Shown here piece after piece: positions 39,494 to 48,428 of a DNA stretch of 64,000 nucleotides. This stretch comes from Halothiobacillus diazotrophicus (lineage in GTDB: Bacteria; Pseudomonadota; Gammaproteobacteria; Halothiobacillales; Halothiobacillaceae): contig NZ_CP016027.1 in NCBI RefSeq assembly GCF_001663815.1, positions 558,001 through 622,000 on the forward strand, written 5' to 3'. Under the pieces are notes generated by a model. The model saw only the letters and a program-made list of their open reading frames with translations. It had not been told where the DNA came from and ran no database searches. The number at the start of each line of letters is the position of its first letter. Positions within the stretch are counted from its first letter, which is position 1. The position numbers and the translations under genes were made by a program.

Positions 39494-40300
39494 ATGAGAC
39501 GTTCGTTCACTTTCGCCATCGCGCTCGTTGCGCTTTCTGCCGGCATAGTGATGACAACCGCGTTGCTTTATCTCGGTAATCAGCAACATCTGCCGCACGT
39601 CTCTCTCCCTGTTGCGGCGGCCATCACCGGCTTCTTTGCCATGCTTATCGGATGGAGACTGTTGCCCGCATGGTGGCGTCCCGTCCTCCTGATCGCTCCC
39701 CTGGCGACGGTATTGTCATTCACCATCAATCCCTGGTGGTTCTTTGGACTATCCGTGGTGTTGATTGCCTTGCAATGGAACGCAATCTTCACGCGGATTC
39801 CTCTGTACCGATCGGACAGGATCGTCGGCGAGTCTTTGTCCCGCTACATGACCCTTCATCAATACCAAAGCCTGCTGGATATCGGATGTGGCGACGGACG
39901 GCTGGTGATGCACCTTGCCAAATTGCATCCTGAGCGACAATTTGTGGGTATCGAGAGTGCCCCGGTACTCTATCTGCTTGCCCGATGGCGATGTCGAAAC
40001 CTATCCAATTGTGAAATCCGCTTCGGGGACTTCTGGAAGATTTCATGGACACCGTTCGATGTGGTATTTGCGTTTCTCTCTCCAGAACCCATGTTGTGGG
40101 TGTGGCGAAAGGCCGAACGGGATATGCGTCGGGAATCTGCGCTGCTGAGCCTGGCTTTCAGCGTGCCCGGTATCGAGGAAGATGAGATTCTTCCCGCCCA
40201 TCAGTTTGACTTGTTTGTCTATGCACATCGTACGCATCGAAGTGCCGAGGCCGAAAATGCAAAGCAGGACGCAAAAGTATCTGCGTTAAGCAGTATTTGA
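39494..40300 (+). CDS. Membrane-anchored SAM-dependent methyltransferase
   Basis: This 268-residue protein has four hydrophobic segments in residues 5-96, then a class I methyltransferase domain with motif I LLDIGCGDGRLVMHLA (from residue 127) and the acidic residue in FVGIESAPVLY. A motif IV-like stretch follows in PFDVVFAFLSP. Soluble relatives of this domain occur in many bacteria with no assigned substrate. It follows motB by 78 bases and may be read through from it. The membrane location suggests a lipid or membrane-protein substrate, but that is inference. Confidence 0.78.
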   Translation: MRRSFTFAIALVALSAGIVMTTALLYLGNQQHLPHVSLPVAAAITGFFAMLIGWRLLPAWWRPVLLIAPLATVLSFTINPWWFFGLSVVLIALQWNAIFTRIPLYRSDRIVGESLSRYMTLHQYQSLLDIGCGDGRLVMHLAKLHPERQFVGIESAPVLYLLARWRCRNLSNCEIRFGDFWKISWTPFDVVFAFLSPEPMLWVWRKAERDMRRESALLSLAFSVPGIEEDEILPAHQFDLFVYAHRTHRSAEAENAKQDAKVSALSSI

Positions 40301-40306
40301 ATCCCC

Positions 40307-40335
40307 AAAAAAGCTCGGCCACCAAAAAGGTGGCC
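40307..40335 (-). terminator. Rho-independent terminator of the RRM-protein gene
   Basis: Read on the minus strand, GGCCACC and GGTGGCC form a 7-base-pair stem around a TTTTT loop, followed after GAGC by TTTTTT (40307-40312). It lies 29 bases after the stop codon of the RNA-binding protein gene. The plus strand has no T-run, so it is directional. Confidence 0.88.
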
Positions 40336-40363
40336 GGTGGTCAGCTAAAAAGCGAACGCTTTA

Positions 40364-40660
40364 TTAGCGACGTGCGCGGAACTCACCGCGGTCACCGCCA
40401 CGGTCGTTGCTGCGCTCGCGGGGACGAGCTTCGTTGACGCGGATATTGCGTCCGTTCAGATCGGTGTTGTCCAGCTGCTCGATGGCGTTCATGCCTGCAG
40501 CTTTGTCGGTCATTTCAACAAAGGCGAAACCCTTGGAGCGACCTGTGGCCATGTCTTGAATCACTTTGGCGGATTTGACTTCACCAAATACTTCGAATGC
40601 AGCGCGAACGTCCGCATCGTCAGACTGATAGGACAGGTTGCCAACATAGATATTAATCAT
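40364..40660 (-). CDS. RNA-binding protein with a single RRM domain
   Basis: This 98-residue protein consists of one RRM fold with RNP2 (IYVGNLSY) and RNP1 (KGFAFVEM), then an Arg/Gly-rich tail (RERSNDRGGDRGEF). Such glycine-rich RRM proteins in cyanobacteria and proteobacteria are often cold-inducible and act as RNA chaperones. The AT-rich region upstream could hold a long leader, as cold-shock genes have, but I could not identify a promoter with confidence. It ends in a strong terminator. Confidence 0.93.
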   Translation of the reverse strand: MINIYVGNLSYQSDDADVRAAFEVFGEVKSAKVIQDMATGRSKGFAFVEMTDKAAGMNAIEQLDNTDLNGRNIRVNEARPRERSNDRGGDRGEFRARR

Positions 40661-41071
40661 CGGGAAAAATACTCTCGTACACGTGCTAACGTTTCAACCG
40701 TGTGGAGCGCCTAGCACTGAAAACCCTGCACACAGGTATTTACTGTTCGGCAGCGACCGCCCCCGCAATAAATACCCTGCCGACAATAAACCAAAAGGGA
40801 TGAAATACAAGTAGTTTCGCCCTGAGGCTATCAAAAGCGTCAACAACTGTTGTGTAAATACAAATCACGCGCGGACATATTTTTGTCACTTTATTCGCAA
40901 GCGGGTTAACTGCATAAGCAATTCAAGTTGAAACAAGCTAGCATCAACATAAAATAGGCCGCTCAACTTCTTTATTTTATTGGGTAAAACAAAAATCGCC
41001 CCGCATTTTTCGGTGGGAGATTGTCCCATTTTAAGTCGATCCAATTCGATTGGAGGCTCATTAATTACCAC
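40661..41071. other. AT-rich intergenic region upstream of the RRM gene
   Basis: These 411 bases are clearly richer in A and T than the rest of the window, especially 40860-41070. They should contain the promoter and leader of the leftward RRM gene. A 61-codon minus-strand frame (40886-41071) lies in frame directly behind the TAG stop of the DUF815 gene; it has no similarity I recognise and is probably chance. A short dyad, CCAAT/ATTGG, lies at 41041-41053. No terminator for the DUF815 gene was found. Confidence 0.5.
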
Positions 41072-41989
41072 CTACACATTCAGGCTCTGCCAATACTGAA
41101 CGAACTGCATGGCAACCCGCCCGCTGCGCGAACCGCGAAGGCGGGCAAACCGTAACGCCTCTTCATGCCAGTTCGTGTCGGATGCACTGCTCCCGGCCTG
41201 AGCTAAATGAGCCGAGACGATATCGAGATACTGTTCCTGCGTGAACGGGTGAAACGCCAGCCAAAGACCGAATCGCTCGGATAAGGATATCTTCTCGTCA
41301 ATGGCATCGCCTTCATGCAGCTCACCGTCAACAATTCGGCCGTTCAGATTGTCCGCCATGGACTCCGGCAACAGATGGCGACGGTTGGATGTGGCATACA
41401 CCACGACGTTATGCGTCGAGCTAAGAAGCGAACCATCCAACAGCGCTTTCAGTCCCTTATACCGGGCATCATGGGCATCAAACGACAAATCATCGATGAA
41501 CAGCATGTAGCGTCGATCGACACGGGAAAGAATCTGCATGAGGTCGGCAAGTTCACTCAGACTCGAATGCGCTATTTCGATCATGCCAAGATCCGGACCG
41601 CCATAGCGTTTGAGCATGGCACGGACCATCGCGCTCTTTCCCGTTCCCCGCGCGCCCCAAAGCAGCGCATGATTGGCAGGCTTCCCATCGCGGAATAACC
41701 GGGTATTTCGATCGATTAAATCCAGCTGTCGGTTGCGATGCAGGAGATCCTCAGGCTCAGACAGTGCAGGATTCGGGATCAGGACAAATCCCCGCTCAGG
41801 AATCCAACGCTGAGCAAGGGCCCGAGAGTGCGGCGTCGCTCGAACGGAGTCGTCCCGAATAAAATCCGGCCAGCGGGTCGGACGCCCCTGTTTCAGTTTG
41901 CGTGCATTGAGTTTGGAACGAAATGGAACTGGCATACTATTGGACTCGATGAAGTGCTGCTGGAAAGGATCTTTCTCCAAACGTAGCAT
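41072..41989 (-). CDS. DUF815 family AAA ATPase
   Basis: This protein of about 305 residues matches the DUF815 P-loop ATPases: Walker A HALLWGARGTGKSAMVRAML, Walker B RYMLFIDDLSF, and the sensor region NVVVYATSNRRHLLPESM. The C-terminal GSRSGRVAMQFVQYW is also typical. Function is unknown. The start is uncertain: ATGs at 41989 and 41935 are both possible and neither has a clear ribosome site; a TTG-started frame reaches 42025. It is divergent from the thioredoxin gene. Confidence 0.87.
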   Translation of the reverse strand: MLRLEKDPFQQHFIESNSMPVPFRSKLNARKLKQGRPTRWPDFIRDDSVRATPHSRALAQRWIPERGFVLIPNPALSEPEDLLHRNRQLDLIDRNTRLFRDGKPANHALLWGARGTGKSAMVRAMLKRYGGPDLGMIEIAHSSLSELADLMQILSRVDRRYMLFIDDLSFDAHDARYKGLKALLDGSLLSSTHNVVVYATSNRRHLLPESMADNLNGRIVDGELHEGDAIDEKISLSERFGLWLAFHPFTQEQYLDIVSAHLAQAGSSASDTNWHEEALRFARLRGSRSGRVAMQFVQYWQSLNV

Positions 41990-42033
41990 GGCGCAATTGA
42001 ACTGCCGAGTGTACCCGAGCGACAAGGATTCCC

Positions 42034-42450
42034 ATGCCCGATATGACTGTTCCCGCCGTCCTTCTTGCCCTCGTTCTGCTGATTTTGCTTGGACAGTGGA
42101 TCATGGTGCGCCACGCGAAAAGCATGCGTGGCAATCCGGCACCCCAAGAACTGATTGAACTGCTTGCCACAGATGAGCCAGGCAGGAGTGATGGCCTTTT
42201 CTTCTTTGAATCGCCCAACTGTGGCGCCTGTCACCGCATGGCGCCCATCGTTGACAATCTGGCCCAGCTGCATTCTCTGCCGCTATACCATCTGAATGTC
42301 CAGACACAACAGGGATTGGCGCGAATCCTCCGTATCATGGGTACCCCGACCACGCTTCTTGTTCACGACGGCCTGATCGTCGACGTGATTGTCGGCACCA
42401 TCTCCGAATCCAGCCTGCGCGGAAAATTGAGCCGTTATTGGCCCCAATGA
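42034..42450 (+). CDS. Membrane-anchored thioredoxin-fold protein
   Basis: This 138-residue protein has one N-terminal transmembrane helix (VPAVLLALVLLILLGQWIM). A thioredoxin-like domain follows with a redox-active CGAC motif (Cys63, Cys66) in FFFESPNCGACHRMAP and the cis-proline loop in MGTPTTLLVHDG. Charges after the helix (MVRHAKSMRG) place the N-terminus outside and the thioredoxin domain on the cytoplasmic side if the positive-inside rule holds. The partner is unknown. Confidence 0.82.
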   Translation: MPDMTVPAVLLALVLLILLGQWIMVRHAKSMRGNPAPQELIELLATDEPGRSDGLFFFESPNCGACHRMAPIVDNLAQLHSLPLYHLNVQTQQGLARILRIMGTPTTLLVHDGLIVDVIVGTISESSLRGKLSRYWPQ

Positions 42451-42543
42451 ACCCCAATCGCCAAGGCACTGATACCAGCAGGGTAGGGTGCGATGGCGTT
42501 TTTGGCTTACACTTTCCGACGCAATTGCGCCCTCGCGCTTAAA

Positions 42544-42565
42544 TAAGGACCTTAACGGGTCCTTA
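42544..42565 (+). repeat. Inverted repeat ahead of the GT2 gene
   Basis: TAAGGACC (42544-42551) and GGTCCTTA (42558-42565) form a perfect 8-base dyad with a 6-base loop. A tandem repeat of CGCCCCAA follows at 42581-42588 and 42591-42598, ending at the GT2 ribosome site. No T-run follows. It could be an operator or a leader hairpin. Confidence 0.55.
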
Positions 42566-42607
42566 AATCCGCAAGAATTTCGCCCCAATTCGCCCCAAGG
42601 AGCATGT

Positions 42608-43642
42608 ATGACCTCAATGAATGCGGCACCGCTGTCGCTGGTCATTCCCGTTTTCAACGAACAAGACAATATTGCGCCCTTGCTGGCCAGAGTCCATCAG
42701 GCCCTGTCGGAATATCCTGCCCCCTGGGAAATCCTCTTGATCGATGACGGCTCCGCAGATGCCACCGTTCAACGTATCACCGAAGGACAGGCAGCGTACG
42801 GCAACCATGTTCGACTCGTCCCCCTCGCACGAAATTTTGGTCAGACCGCAGCCATGCAGGCCGGGATCGATCTGGCTCGCGGCGATGTCATCGCCACGCT
42901 GGATGGCGATCTGCAAAACGACCCCATCGATATCCCGCGGATGGTGAACCGTTTGATTGCCGAGGATCTCGACCTTGTCGCCGGCTGGCGAAAGAATCGT
43001 CAGGACAATCTTTGGCTCAGGAAGGTGCCGTCGAAAATAGCCAATCGACTCATCCGAAAGATAACCGGCGTGACGCTTCATGATTACGGCTGCAGCCTGA
43101 AGGTATTCCGTGCCTCCGTGATCAAGGGCGTTCGTTTGTACGGTGAAATGCACCGGTTCATTCCAGCCTGGCTTGCGACTCAGACGGCCCCAAGCCGGAT
43201 CAAGGAAGAGGTCGTGGCCCACCACGCACGGACGGCTGGTGTATCCAAATATGGGCTGTCGCGAACTTTTCGTGTCATCATCGATCTGATCTCCGTCTAT
43301 TTCTTCATGCGCTTTGCCGCACGTCCGGCCCACTTTTTCGGGATGCTCGGACTGGGCTTCGGCGCACTGGGTGGCCTGACTTTGTTCTACCTCTTGATTT
43401 TGAAGTTGCTGGGGGAAAATATCGGTGATCGACCGCTGTTCATGGTCGGCATCATGCTGGTGCTTATTTCGGTTCAAATACTGACGACCGGCGTCCTCTC
43501 TGAAATGTTGTCGCGGACATACCATGAAGCCCAGGACGTTCGTTCCTATCACCTCAGACCTAGCGCAGGGGAGGCGCTTGATGCGCCCGACTGGAAGCAG
43601 CCCCTTGAATCATCCCCCCCTACCGAACAGACGGTTTCATGA
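42608..43642 (+). CDS. GT2 family polyprenyl-phosphate glycosyltransferase
   Basis: This 344-residue membrane glycosyltransferase is of the dolichol-phosphate-mannose-synthase type. The nucleotide-binding region is SLVIPVFNEQDNIAPLL with LIDDGSAD, and the DxD metal site is ATLDGDLQNDP. LHDYGCSLKVFRASVI and AGVSKYG are typical of ArnC/GtrB-like enzymes, followed by two C-terminal transmembrane helices. It would load a sugar onto undecaprenyl phosphate. AAGGAG precedes the ATG. The stop overlaps the PAP2 start as ATGA. Confidence 0.88.
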   Translation: MTSMNAAPLSLVIPVFNEQDNIAPLLARVHQALSEYPAPWEILLIDDGSADATVQRITEGQAAYGNHVRLVPLARNFGQTAAMQAGIDLARGDVIATLDGDLQNDPIDIPRMVNRLIAEDLDLVAGWRKNRQDNLWLRKVPSKIANRLIRKITGVTLHDYGCSLKVFRASVIKGVRLYGEMHRFIPAWLATQTAPSRIKEEVVAHHARTAGVSKYGLSRTFRVIIDLISVYFFMRFAARPAHFFGMLGLGFGALGGLTLFYLLILKLLGENIGDRPLFMVGIMLVLISVQILTTGVLSEMLSRTYHEAQDVRSYHLRPSAGEALDAPDWKQPLESSPPTEQTVS

Positions 43643-44496
43643 ACAAACTTGCGACACAGTTTCCGCATTGGGCACAGGATCCGATGGATGATCCCAGTGC
43701 CGGGATGAAACTGGCCTACGGATTCATCCTGACGGCCGCGATCAGTCTGATTGTGGTTGCTGCCACACCAGGTCTGCGTCTCACCCTGTTCCACGACTTC
43801 AACAACCTCGGGCCGCTGGCACCGGCGATATGGTCCGGTTTCAGCTCGTTGGCTGACACCTATCTCGCCTTGGGGTTGTTGCTGCCCGTACTGCTCTGGC
43901 GTCCGAAACTTGCCGCGTTACTGCTCCTGTCGGCAATTCTGGCGACGGTGATGACGCATACCCTGAAACCGATCCTGGACATACCTCGACCCCCTGCGGT
44001 GCTCCCGCTCGATACCTTTCACCTGATCGGCCACCGACTCGACCACGGCAGCTTTCCCTCCGGGCATTCGGTTACGGCATTTACGCTGGCCGGTCTTCTG
44101 ATCATCGGACTTCGGCTTTCCTTCGGTACGGCGTTACTCACGCTTGCCGGGGCGACGCTGCTTGCGATTTCTCGAATGGCCGTCGGGGTGCACTGGCCGA
44201 CGGACGTTCTGGCAGGCGCCGTGATCGGTCTCGTTTCCGTATTGCTTGGCCAACGTCTCCTGAATCGATGGAAGTCCTTGCATAACGCCAGATGGACCAC
44301 ACCGGCAGGGCTGTTCATTACCGGCCTTTGTGGCTTGACAGCGCCCTGGTACAACACGGGCTATCCGGAAGGCATCTGGGCGAATTGGACCGTAGCCATC
44401 CTGTCACTCGCCGTTCTCCTGCTTGCTTCCCGTTGGTACTGGCCTTCGTATCGCAACCGCAAAAGGCTGCCCTTGCGCGATTTGGGTCGCTCATGA
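43639..44496 (+). CDS. PAP2 family membrane phosphatase
   Basis: This 285-residue integral membrane protein has the three PAP2 motifs: KPILDIPRP (Kx6RP), PSGHS within GSFPSGHSVTAF, and SRMAVGVHWPTD (SRx5Hx3D). Substrates in this family include undecaprenyl pyrophosphate, lipid A 1-phosphate and phosphatidylglycerol phosphate. Coupling to a polyprenyl-phosphate glycosyltransferase favours a lipid-carrier or lipid A role. About two C-terminal membrane segments lie beyond the catalytic core. Confidence 0.87.
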   Translation: MNKLATQFPHWAQDPMDDPSAGMKLAYGFILTAAISLIVVAATPGLRLTLFHDFNNLGPLAPAIWSGFSSLADTYLALGLLLPVLLWRPKLAALLLLSAILATVMTHTLKPILDIPRPPAVLPLDTFHLIGHRLDHGSFPSGHSVTAFTLAGLLIIGLRLSFGTALLTLAGATLLAISRMAVGVHWPTDVLAGAVIGLVSVLLGQRLLNRWKSLHNARWTTPAGLFITGLCGLTAPWYNTGYPEGIWANWTVAILSLAVLLLASRWYWPSYRNRKRLPLRDLGRS

Positions 44497-44524
44497 TGAC
44501 CAAAACGCAGGTTATTTCAGTTTT

Positions 44525-44533
44525 TGCTAATAT
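44525..44533 (+). promoter_or_regulatory. Extended -10 promoter element ahead of hemA
   Basis: TGCTAATAT forms an extended -10 (TG, one base, TAATAT with four of six matches), with transcription expected near 44540. A second -10-like hexamer, a perfect TATAAT at 44583-44588, lies too close to the start codon for a normal leader and has no -35 at proper spacing. Confidence 0.4.
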
Positions 44534-44587
44534 TCTCGCTGAGAATCCACGCGCTTGGGTGGGCGTGGACAGGATGGCGAGGTATAA

Positions 44588-45859
44588 TTGTCGGCTATGT
44601 CACTAATCGCCTTCGGTTTGAATCATAAAACGGCACCGGTCGATGTGCGGGAGCGCATCGCGTTCGGCGTGGATCGGCTGCCGTCGGCACTGAAGGATCT
44701 GATTCACGGCTGTGGCGCCAAGGAAGCGGCAATTGTATCGACCTGCAATCGCACCGAAATCTACGCACACTCGGAATGCGTTCGCGAAAATCTGATCGAG
44801 TGGCTGGCCACATTCCATCAATTACCGATCGATGCCATTGCGCCCTATGTCTATGCACATCAGGACGAGCTGGCAATCCGTCATCTGATGCGCGTTGCCT
44901 GCGGCTTGGACTCCATGGTCCTGGGCGAGCCCCAGATTCTGGGCCAGATCAAGGATGCCTTTACGGTCGCTCAGGATGCACAGGCGCTTGGCCCCGTCCT
45001 AGGTCGTCTGTTCCAACATACCTTCTCCGTGGCCAAGCAGGTCCGAACCGATACACAGATCGGCGCCAGCCCCGTATCCGTAGCATTTGCAGCCGTCAAT
45101 CTTGCCAAACAGATATTTGGCGATTTCTCCCAAAAAACCGCCTTGCTGATTGGTGCCGGTGAAACCATCGAACTTTGTGCCCGACACCTCCAGGGGAGTG
45201 GTTTGCGCCAGGTCATCGTCGCGAACCGATCCATTGAGCGGGCGCATCATCTCGCCGAACAGTTTGGCGGGCTGGCTATCGGATTGACGGAAATCCCGAC
45301 GCATCTGCACAAGGCGGACATCGTCATTTCCTCAACCGCCAGTCCCTTGCCCGTCTTGGGCAAGGGGGCCGTCGAGCAGGCGCTCAAGCAGCGCAAACGT
45401 CGCCCCATCTTCATGGTGGATATTGCGGTACCGCGTGATATTGAACCCCAGGTGGCAGACCTGCAGGATATCTATCTTTATACCGTCGACGATCTGAAGT
45501 CTGTCATAGACGAGGGACAGAAATCCCGCGCGGCGGCGGCCGAACAAGCCGAAGAGATCATCAACCTGCAGGTCGGCCACTTCCTCGAGTGGGTGCAGCT
45601 ACAGACCGGAGCGGAACTCATCAAATCCTATCGCCATCAGGCCGAAGTGACCCGCGATGACGTGCTTTTCCGGGCCAAGGCGTTGATGGCGGCCGGCAAG
45701 TCGCCCGAAGAGGCTATGGAGTTTCTGGCCCATACCTTGACCAACCGACTGATCCATCGGCCAACCATCGTATTGCGCGAAGCCTGTGCCAGTGGCGATC
45801 TGACATTGGTACATTCCGTCCAGAATGTCCTTGGGCTTTCGGAAAAACCGGAAAGTTAG
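44588..45859 (+). CDS. hemA: Glutamyl-tRNA reductase
   Basis: This enzyme of about 423 residues converts glutamyl-tRNA to glutamate-1-semialdehyde, the first committed step of haem synthesis. The catalytic Cys is in [29 protein letters not shown] and the NADPH-binding [16 protein letters not shown] are family blocks. Two starts are possible: TTG 44588, which has GAGG at five bases, and ATG 44597, which matches the usual N-terminus but lacks a ribosome site. It starts the hemA-prfA-prmC group. Confidence 0.96.
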   Translation: MSAMSLIAFGLNHKTAPVDVRERIAFGVDRLPSALKDLIHGCGAKEAAIVSTCNRTEIYAHSECVRENLIEWLATFHQLPIDAIAPYVYAHQDELAIRHLMRVACGLDSMVLGEPQILGQIKDAFTVAQDAQALGPVLGRLFQHTFSVAKQVRTDTQIGASPVSVAFAAVNLAKQIFGDFSQKTALLIGAGETIELCARHLQGSGLRQVIVANRSIERAHHLAEQFGGLAIGLTEIPTHLHKADIVISSTASPLPVLGKGAVEQALKQRKRRPIFMVDIAVPRDIEPQVADLQDIYLYTVDDLKSVIDEGQKSRAAAAEQAEEIINLQVGHFLEWVQLQTGAELIKSYRHQAEVTRDDVLFRAKALMAAGKSPEEAMEFLAHTLTNRLIHRPTIVLREACASGDLTLVHSVQNVLGLSEKPES

Positions 45860-45930
45860 CGCCCTCCGCACACAGCTACGCCTCCGTCCTTTTCGCCCTA
45901 CCCAGGGTCCAAACGCCACCGACATCCCTT

Positions 45931-47025
45931 ATGTTATCCGACGCCTTATTCAACCGTCTGCTCGCCCTTTCCGAGCGATACGAAGAAATTACCGCTTTAC
46001 TTGCAGAGCCTGAGATCATCAGTGATCAGGAGCGGTTTCGGTCTCTTTCCCGCGAACACGCCCGCCTGTCCGATCTGGTACGCGCATTGGATGACTACAA
46101 GAAAGCCAAGATCGATCTTGCTTCCGCCTCCGCGATGAGCAACGAATCAGACCCCGATCTCGCGGCCATGGCCGAAGAGGAAATCCCGCTGATCAAGGAG
46201 CGATTGGCGTCCCTGGACGAAACACTCAAGCTCCACCTGCTGCCGCATGATCCGGCGGATGACGGCGACGTCTTTCTTGAGGTACGAGCGGGAACCGGCG
46301 GTGATGAGGCCGCCATTTTTGCCGGTGATCTGATGCGCATGTATCTCCGCTACGCCGATCAGCGCGGCTGGCGTTCGGAATTGCTCTCCGAACAACCCGG
46401 CGAGCATGGCGGGTATCGCGAGGCAGTCGCTCAGATCAGTGGGGACGGCGTCTATGCCGCACTCAAATTCGAATCCGGCGCCCATCGCGTACAACGCGTG
46501 CCGACCACGGAAACACAGGGGCGGGTGCATACATCGGCCGCGACAGTGGCCGTCATGCCTGTTGTACCGGAGGCCGAGGCCGTCACGCTCGATCCTTCGA
46601 CGCTGAGAATCGATACCTTCCGGGCCTCGGGTGCGGGTGGTCAGCACATCAACAAGACGGACTCAGCCATCCGCATTACCCATTTGCCGACCGGTATGGT
46701 CGTCGAGTGTCAGGACGAGCGATCCCAGCACAAGAACCGTGCCCGCGCATTGAGCGTCCTCGCTGCCCGACTCGCCGATCAGGAACGTCAGCGTGTTCAC
46801 GCGGAACAGGCCGCCACCCGCAAGGCGCTGGTCGGCTCAGGGGATCGTTCCGAGCGCATCCGGACCTATAATTTTCCGCAGGGCAGGGTCACGGATCATC
46901 GGATCAACCTGACGCTCTACCAACTCGATCGCGTACTGGCCGGCGACCTGGATCCGGTCATCGTACCCCTTCGCCAGACCGATCAGGCCGACCAATTGAT
47001 GGCTCTGGCCAATGGCAGTCACTGA
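45931..47025 (+). CDS. prfA: Peptide chain release factor 1
   Basis: This 364-residue factor recognises UAA and UAG. The GGQ motif is in [17 protein letters not shown]; the glutamine is methylated by PrmC, the next gene. Stop-codon recognition lies in the PxT segment [10 protein letters not shown], where the middle residue is Thr (Ala in E. coli RF1). [18 protein letters not shown] is also conserved. It overlaps prmC by 14 bases. Confidence 0.97.
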   Translation: MLSDALFNRLLALSERYEEITALLAEPEIISDQERFRSLSREHARLSDLVRALDDYKKAKIDLASASAMSNESDPDLAAMAEEEIPLIKERLASLDETLKLHLLPHDPADDGDVFLEVRAGTGGDEAAIFAGDLMRMYLRYADQRGWRSELLSEQPGEHGGYREAVAQISGDGVYAALKFESGAHRVQRVPTTETQGRVHTSAATVAVMPVVPEAEAVTLDPSTLRIDTFRASGAGGQHINKTDSAIRITHLPTGMVVECQDERSQHKNRARALSVLAARLADQERQRVHAEQAATRKALVGSGDRSERIRTYNFPQGRVTDHRINLTLYQLDRVLAGDLDPVIVPLRQTDQADQLMALANGSH

Positions 47026-47899
47026 TCCTCGGAAAGACCCAGCCCGGAATGTTCCAGCGACCCTCGCGTCGTTGCTCGACGAGGGTAGGGCACTGCTGGG
47101 CACCGATGCGGATGCCATGATCGATCTTCGTCAGCTGGTGACGGGTATATCCGGCATCGATCGTGCACGTCAGATCATTGATCCCGAGCAGTCACTTTCA
47201 GAAGCCGCGGCCACTCGCCTACGCCGGGCCTTCTACGATCGGGCCAAGGGAATCCCAGTTGCCTACATTCTCGGCGCGCGCGGGTTTTGGCGGCATGATT
47301 TTCGGGTCACGCCTGACACCCTCATACCCCGCCCGGAAACGGAAATACTGCTCGAATGGGCGTTGGAGTTACTGTCCGTAGACGATCAGGTGACCGTCGC
47401 AGACCTGGGAACCGGCTCGGGGATCCTCGCGGTGTGCCTTGCCGTGGAACGCCCCAGGGCGATGATTCTGGCCAGTGATTTGAGTGCAGGGGCCCTGAAA
47501 GTCGCTCGGGAAAATCAGCAGACCATCGTACCAAGTCACCCCATTCACTGGTTCCAAGGCAACTGGGCCGACTGCCTGGCAGACGAGTGCCTGGACATGA
47601 TTGTCAGCAACCCCCCGTACATTCCCGATGACGACCCTCATCTAAGCACCGGCGATCTGAGGTACGAACCCCGCACTGCTCTGGCTGCCGGCCTCGATGG
47701 CCTTGACGACTACCGCGTTCTATTCGCGGAAGCCGTACGCGTACTCAAACCCGGGGGCCACATCCTGGTCGAGCATGGTTTCGATCAGTCCGCGGCAATT
47801 ATGGCGCTGTTGACGCAGGTCGGCTTCACCTCGCTGATCACCCGAAGCGACTACGCCGGGCTGCCAAGGACGACAGGCGGACATAAGCCGGGCAGGTAA
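47012..47899 (+). CDS. prmC: Release factor glutamine methyltransferase PrmC
   Basis: This 295-residue SAM-dependent enzyme methylates the GGQ glutamine of RF1 and RF2. It has an N-terminal helical release-factor-binding domain, [20 protein letters not shown], motif [17 protein letters not shown], and the catalytic NPPYI. The overlap with prfA, its substrate gene, is the usual order. Confidence 0.96.
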   Translation: MAVTDPRKDPARNVPATLASLLDEGRALLGTDADAMIDLRQLVTGISGIDRARQIIDPEQSLSEAAATRLRRAFYDRAKGIPVAYILGARGFWRHDFRVTPDTLIPRPETEILLEWALELLSVDDQVTVADLGTGSGILAVCLAVERPRAMILASDLSAGALKVARENQQTIVPSHPIHWFQGNWADCLADECLDMIVSNPPYIPDDDPHLSTGDLRYEPRTALAAGLDGLDDYRVLFAEAVRVLKPGGHILVEHGFDQSAAIMALLTQVGFTSLITRSDYAGLPRTTGGHKPGR

Positions 47900-47965
47900 C
47901 AAATCGTACAAACACGACCAATTGAGTTACTCTAGACGGCAAGCTTCAGAGCGGCGAGGAGCGAC

Positions 47966-48388
47966 ATGGATCAATCGACGTTAATCAAACAACGGGAAAT
48001 TCGATTTCGTGGCCCGCATCATCACGGCGACCAGTCCACAGGCGCAGCCGTGTTCCTGGGCAATCTTCCCGGCGTGTTGAAGGCCGAACGGCAGGATGCC
48101 TGGTGTCTCGTAGTTCACTATGACGTGCAACACATCTGTCTACGGGTCATTCGCCGCCACCTACAGCTTGCGGGCTTTCATCTCGACGCCTCGCTATTGG
48201 TCAAAATGAAGCTGGCACTCATCGAATATGCCGAACAAAATCAGCGCGAACTGCTTGGACTGGAAAACTGCCCCCTGCCGACGCGGCCCTATCAGGTATC
48301 CGTAGATCAGGTGACGACACAGTCTCATAAACTGCGCCCTCCAGCGATCCCCGAGCGTTCCGACGACCCTTGGCGCCACTATCACTGA
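47966..48388 (+). CDS. Unrecognised 140-residue protein, possible ferredoxin-like fold
   Basis: I do not recognise this protein. Residues about 27-75 alternate in a way that suggests beta-alpha-beta-beta-alpha-beta, like a heavy-metal-associated domain without its CxxC. GNLPGVLKAERQDAWCLVVHY would be the first half and VIRRHLQLAGFHLD the second. A helix (LLVKMKLALIEYAEQNQREL) and a Pro-rich, probably disordered C-terminus follow. The gene lies between prmC and moeB, on their strand, 66 bases after prmC. The ATG has GAGGAG upstream, so it is probably expressed. Confidence 0.7.
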   Translation: MDQSTLIKQREIRFRGPHHHGDQSTGAAVFLGNLPGVLKAERQDAWCLVVHYDVQHICLRVIRRHLQLAGFHLDASLLVKMKLALIEYAEQNQRELLGLENCPLPTRPYQVSVDQVTTQSHKLRPPAIPERSDDPWRHYH

Positions 48389-48428
48389 AAGGTGCTTATC
48401 TTCAAACGATACGCCACCGCAACAATCC

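Noticed and set aside
40886-41071. 61-codon frame as a separate small gene
   Set aside because: It starts at a GTG directly after the TAG of the upstream gene without a ribosome site, and AT-rich composition argues for chance; kept only as an observation.
42544-42565. TAAGGACC dyad as a terminator of the thioredoxin gene
   Set aside because: No T-run follows and the stem is followed by AATCCGC, so intrinsic termination is unlikely.
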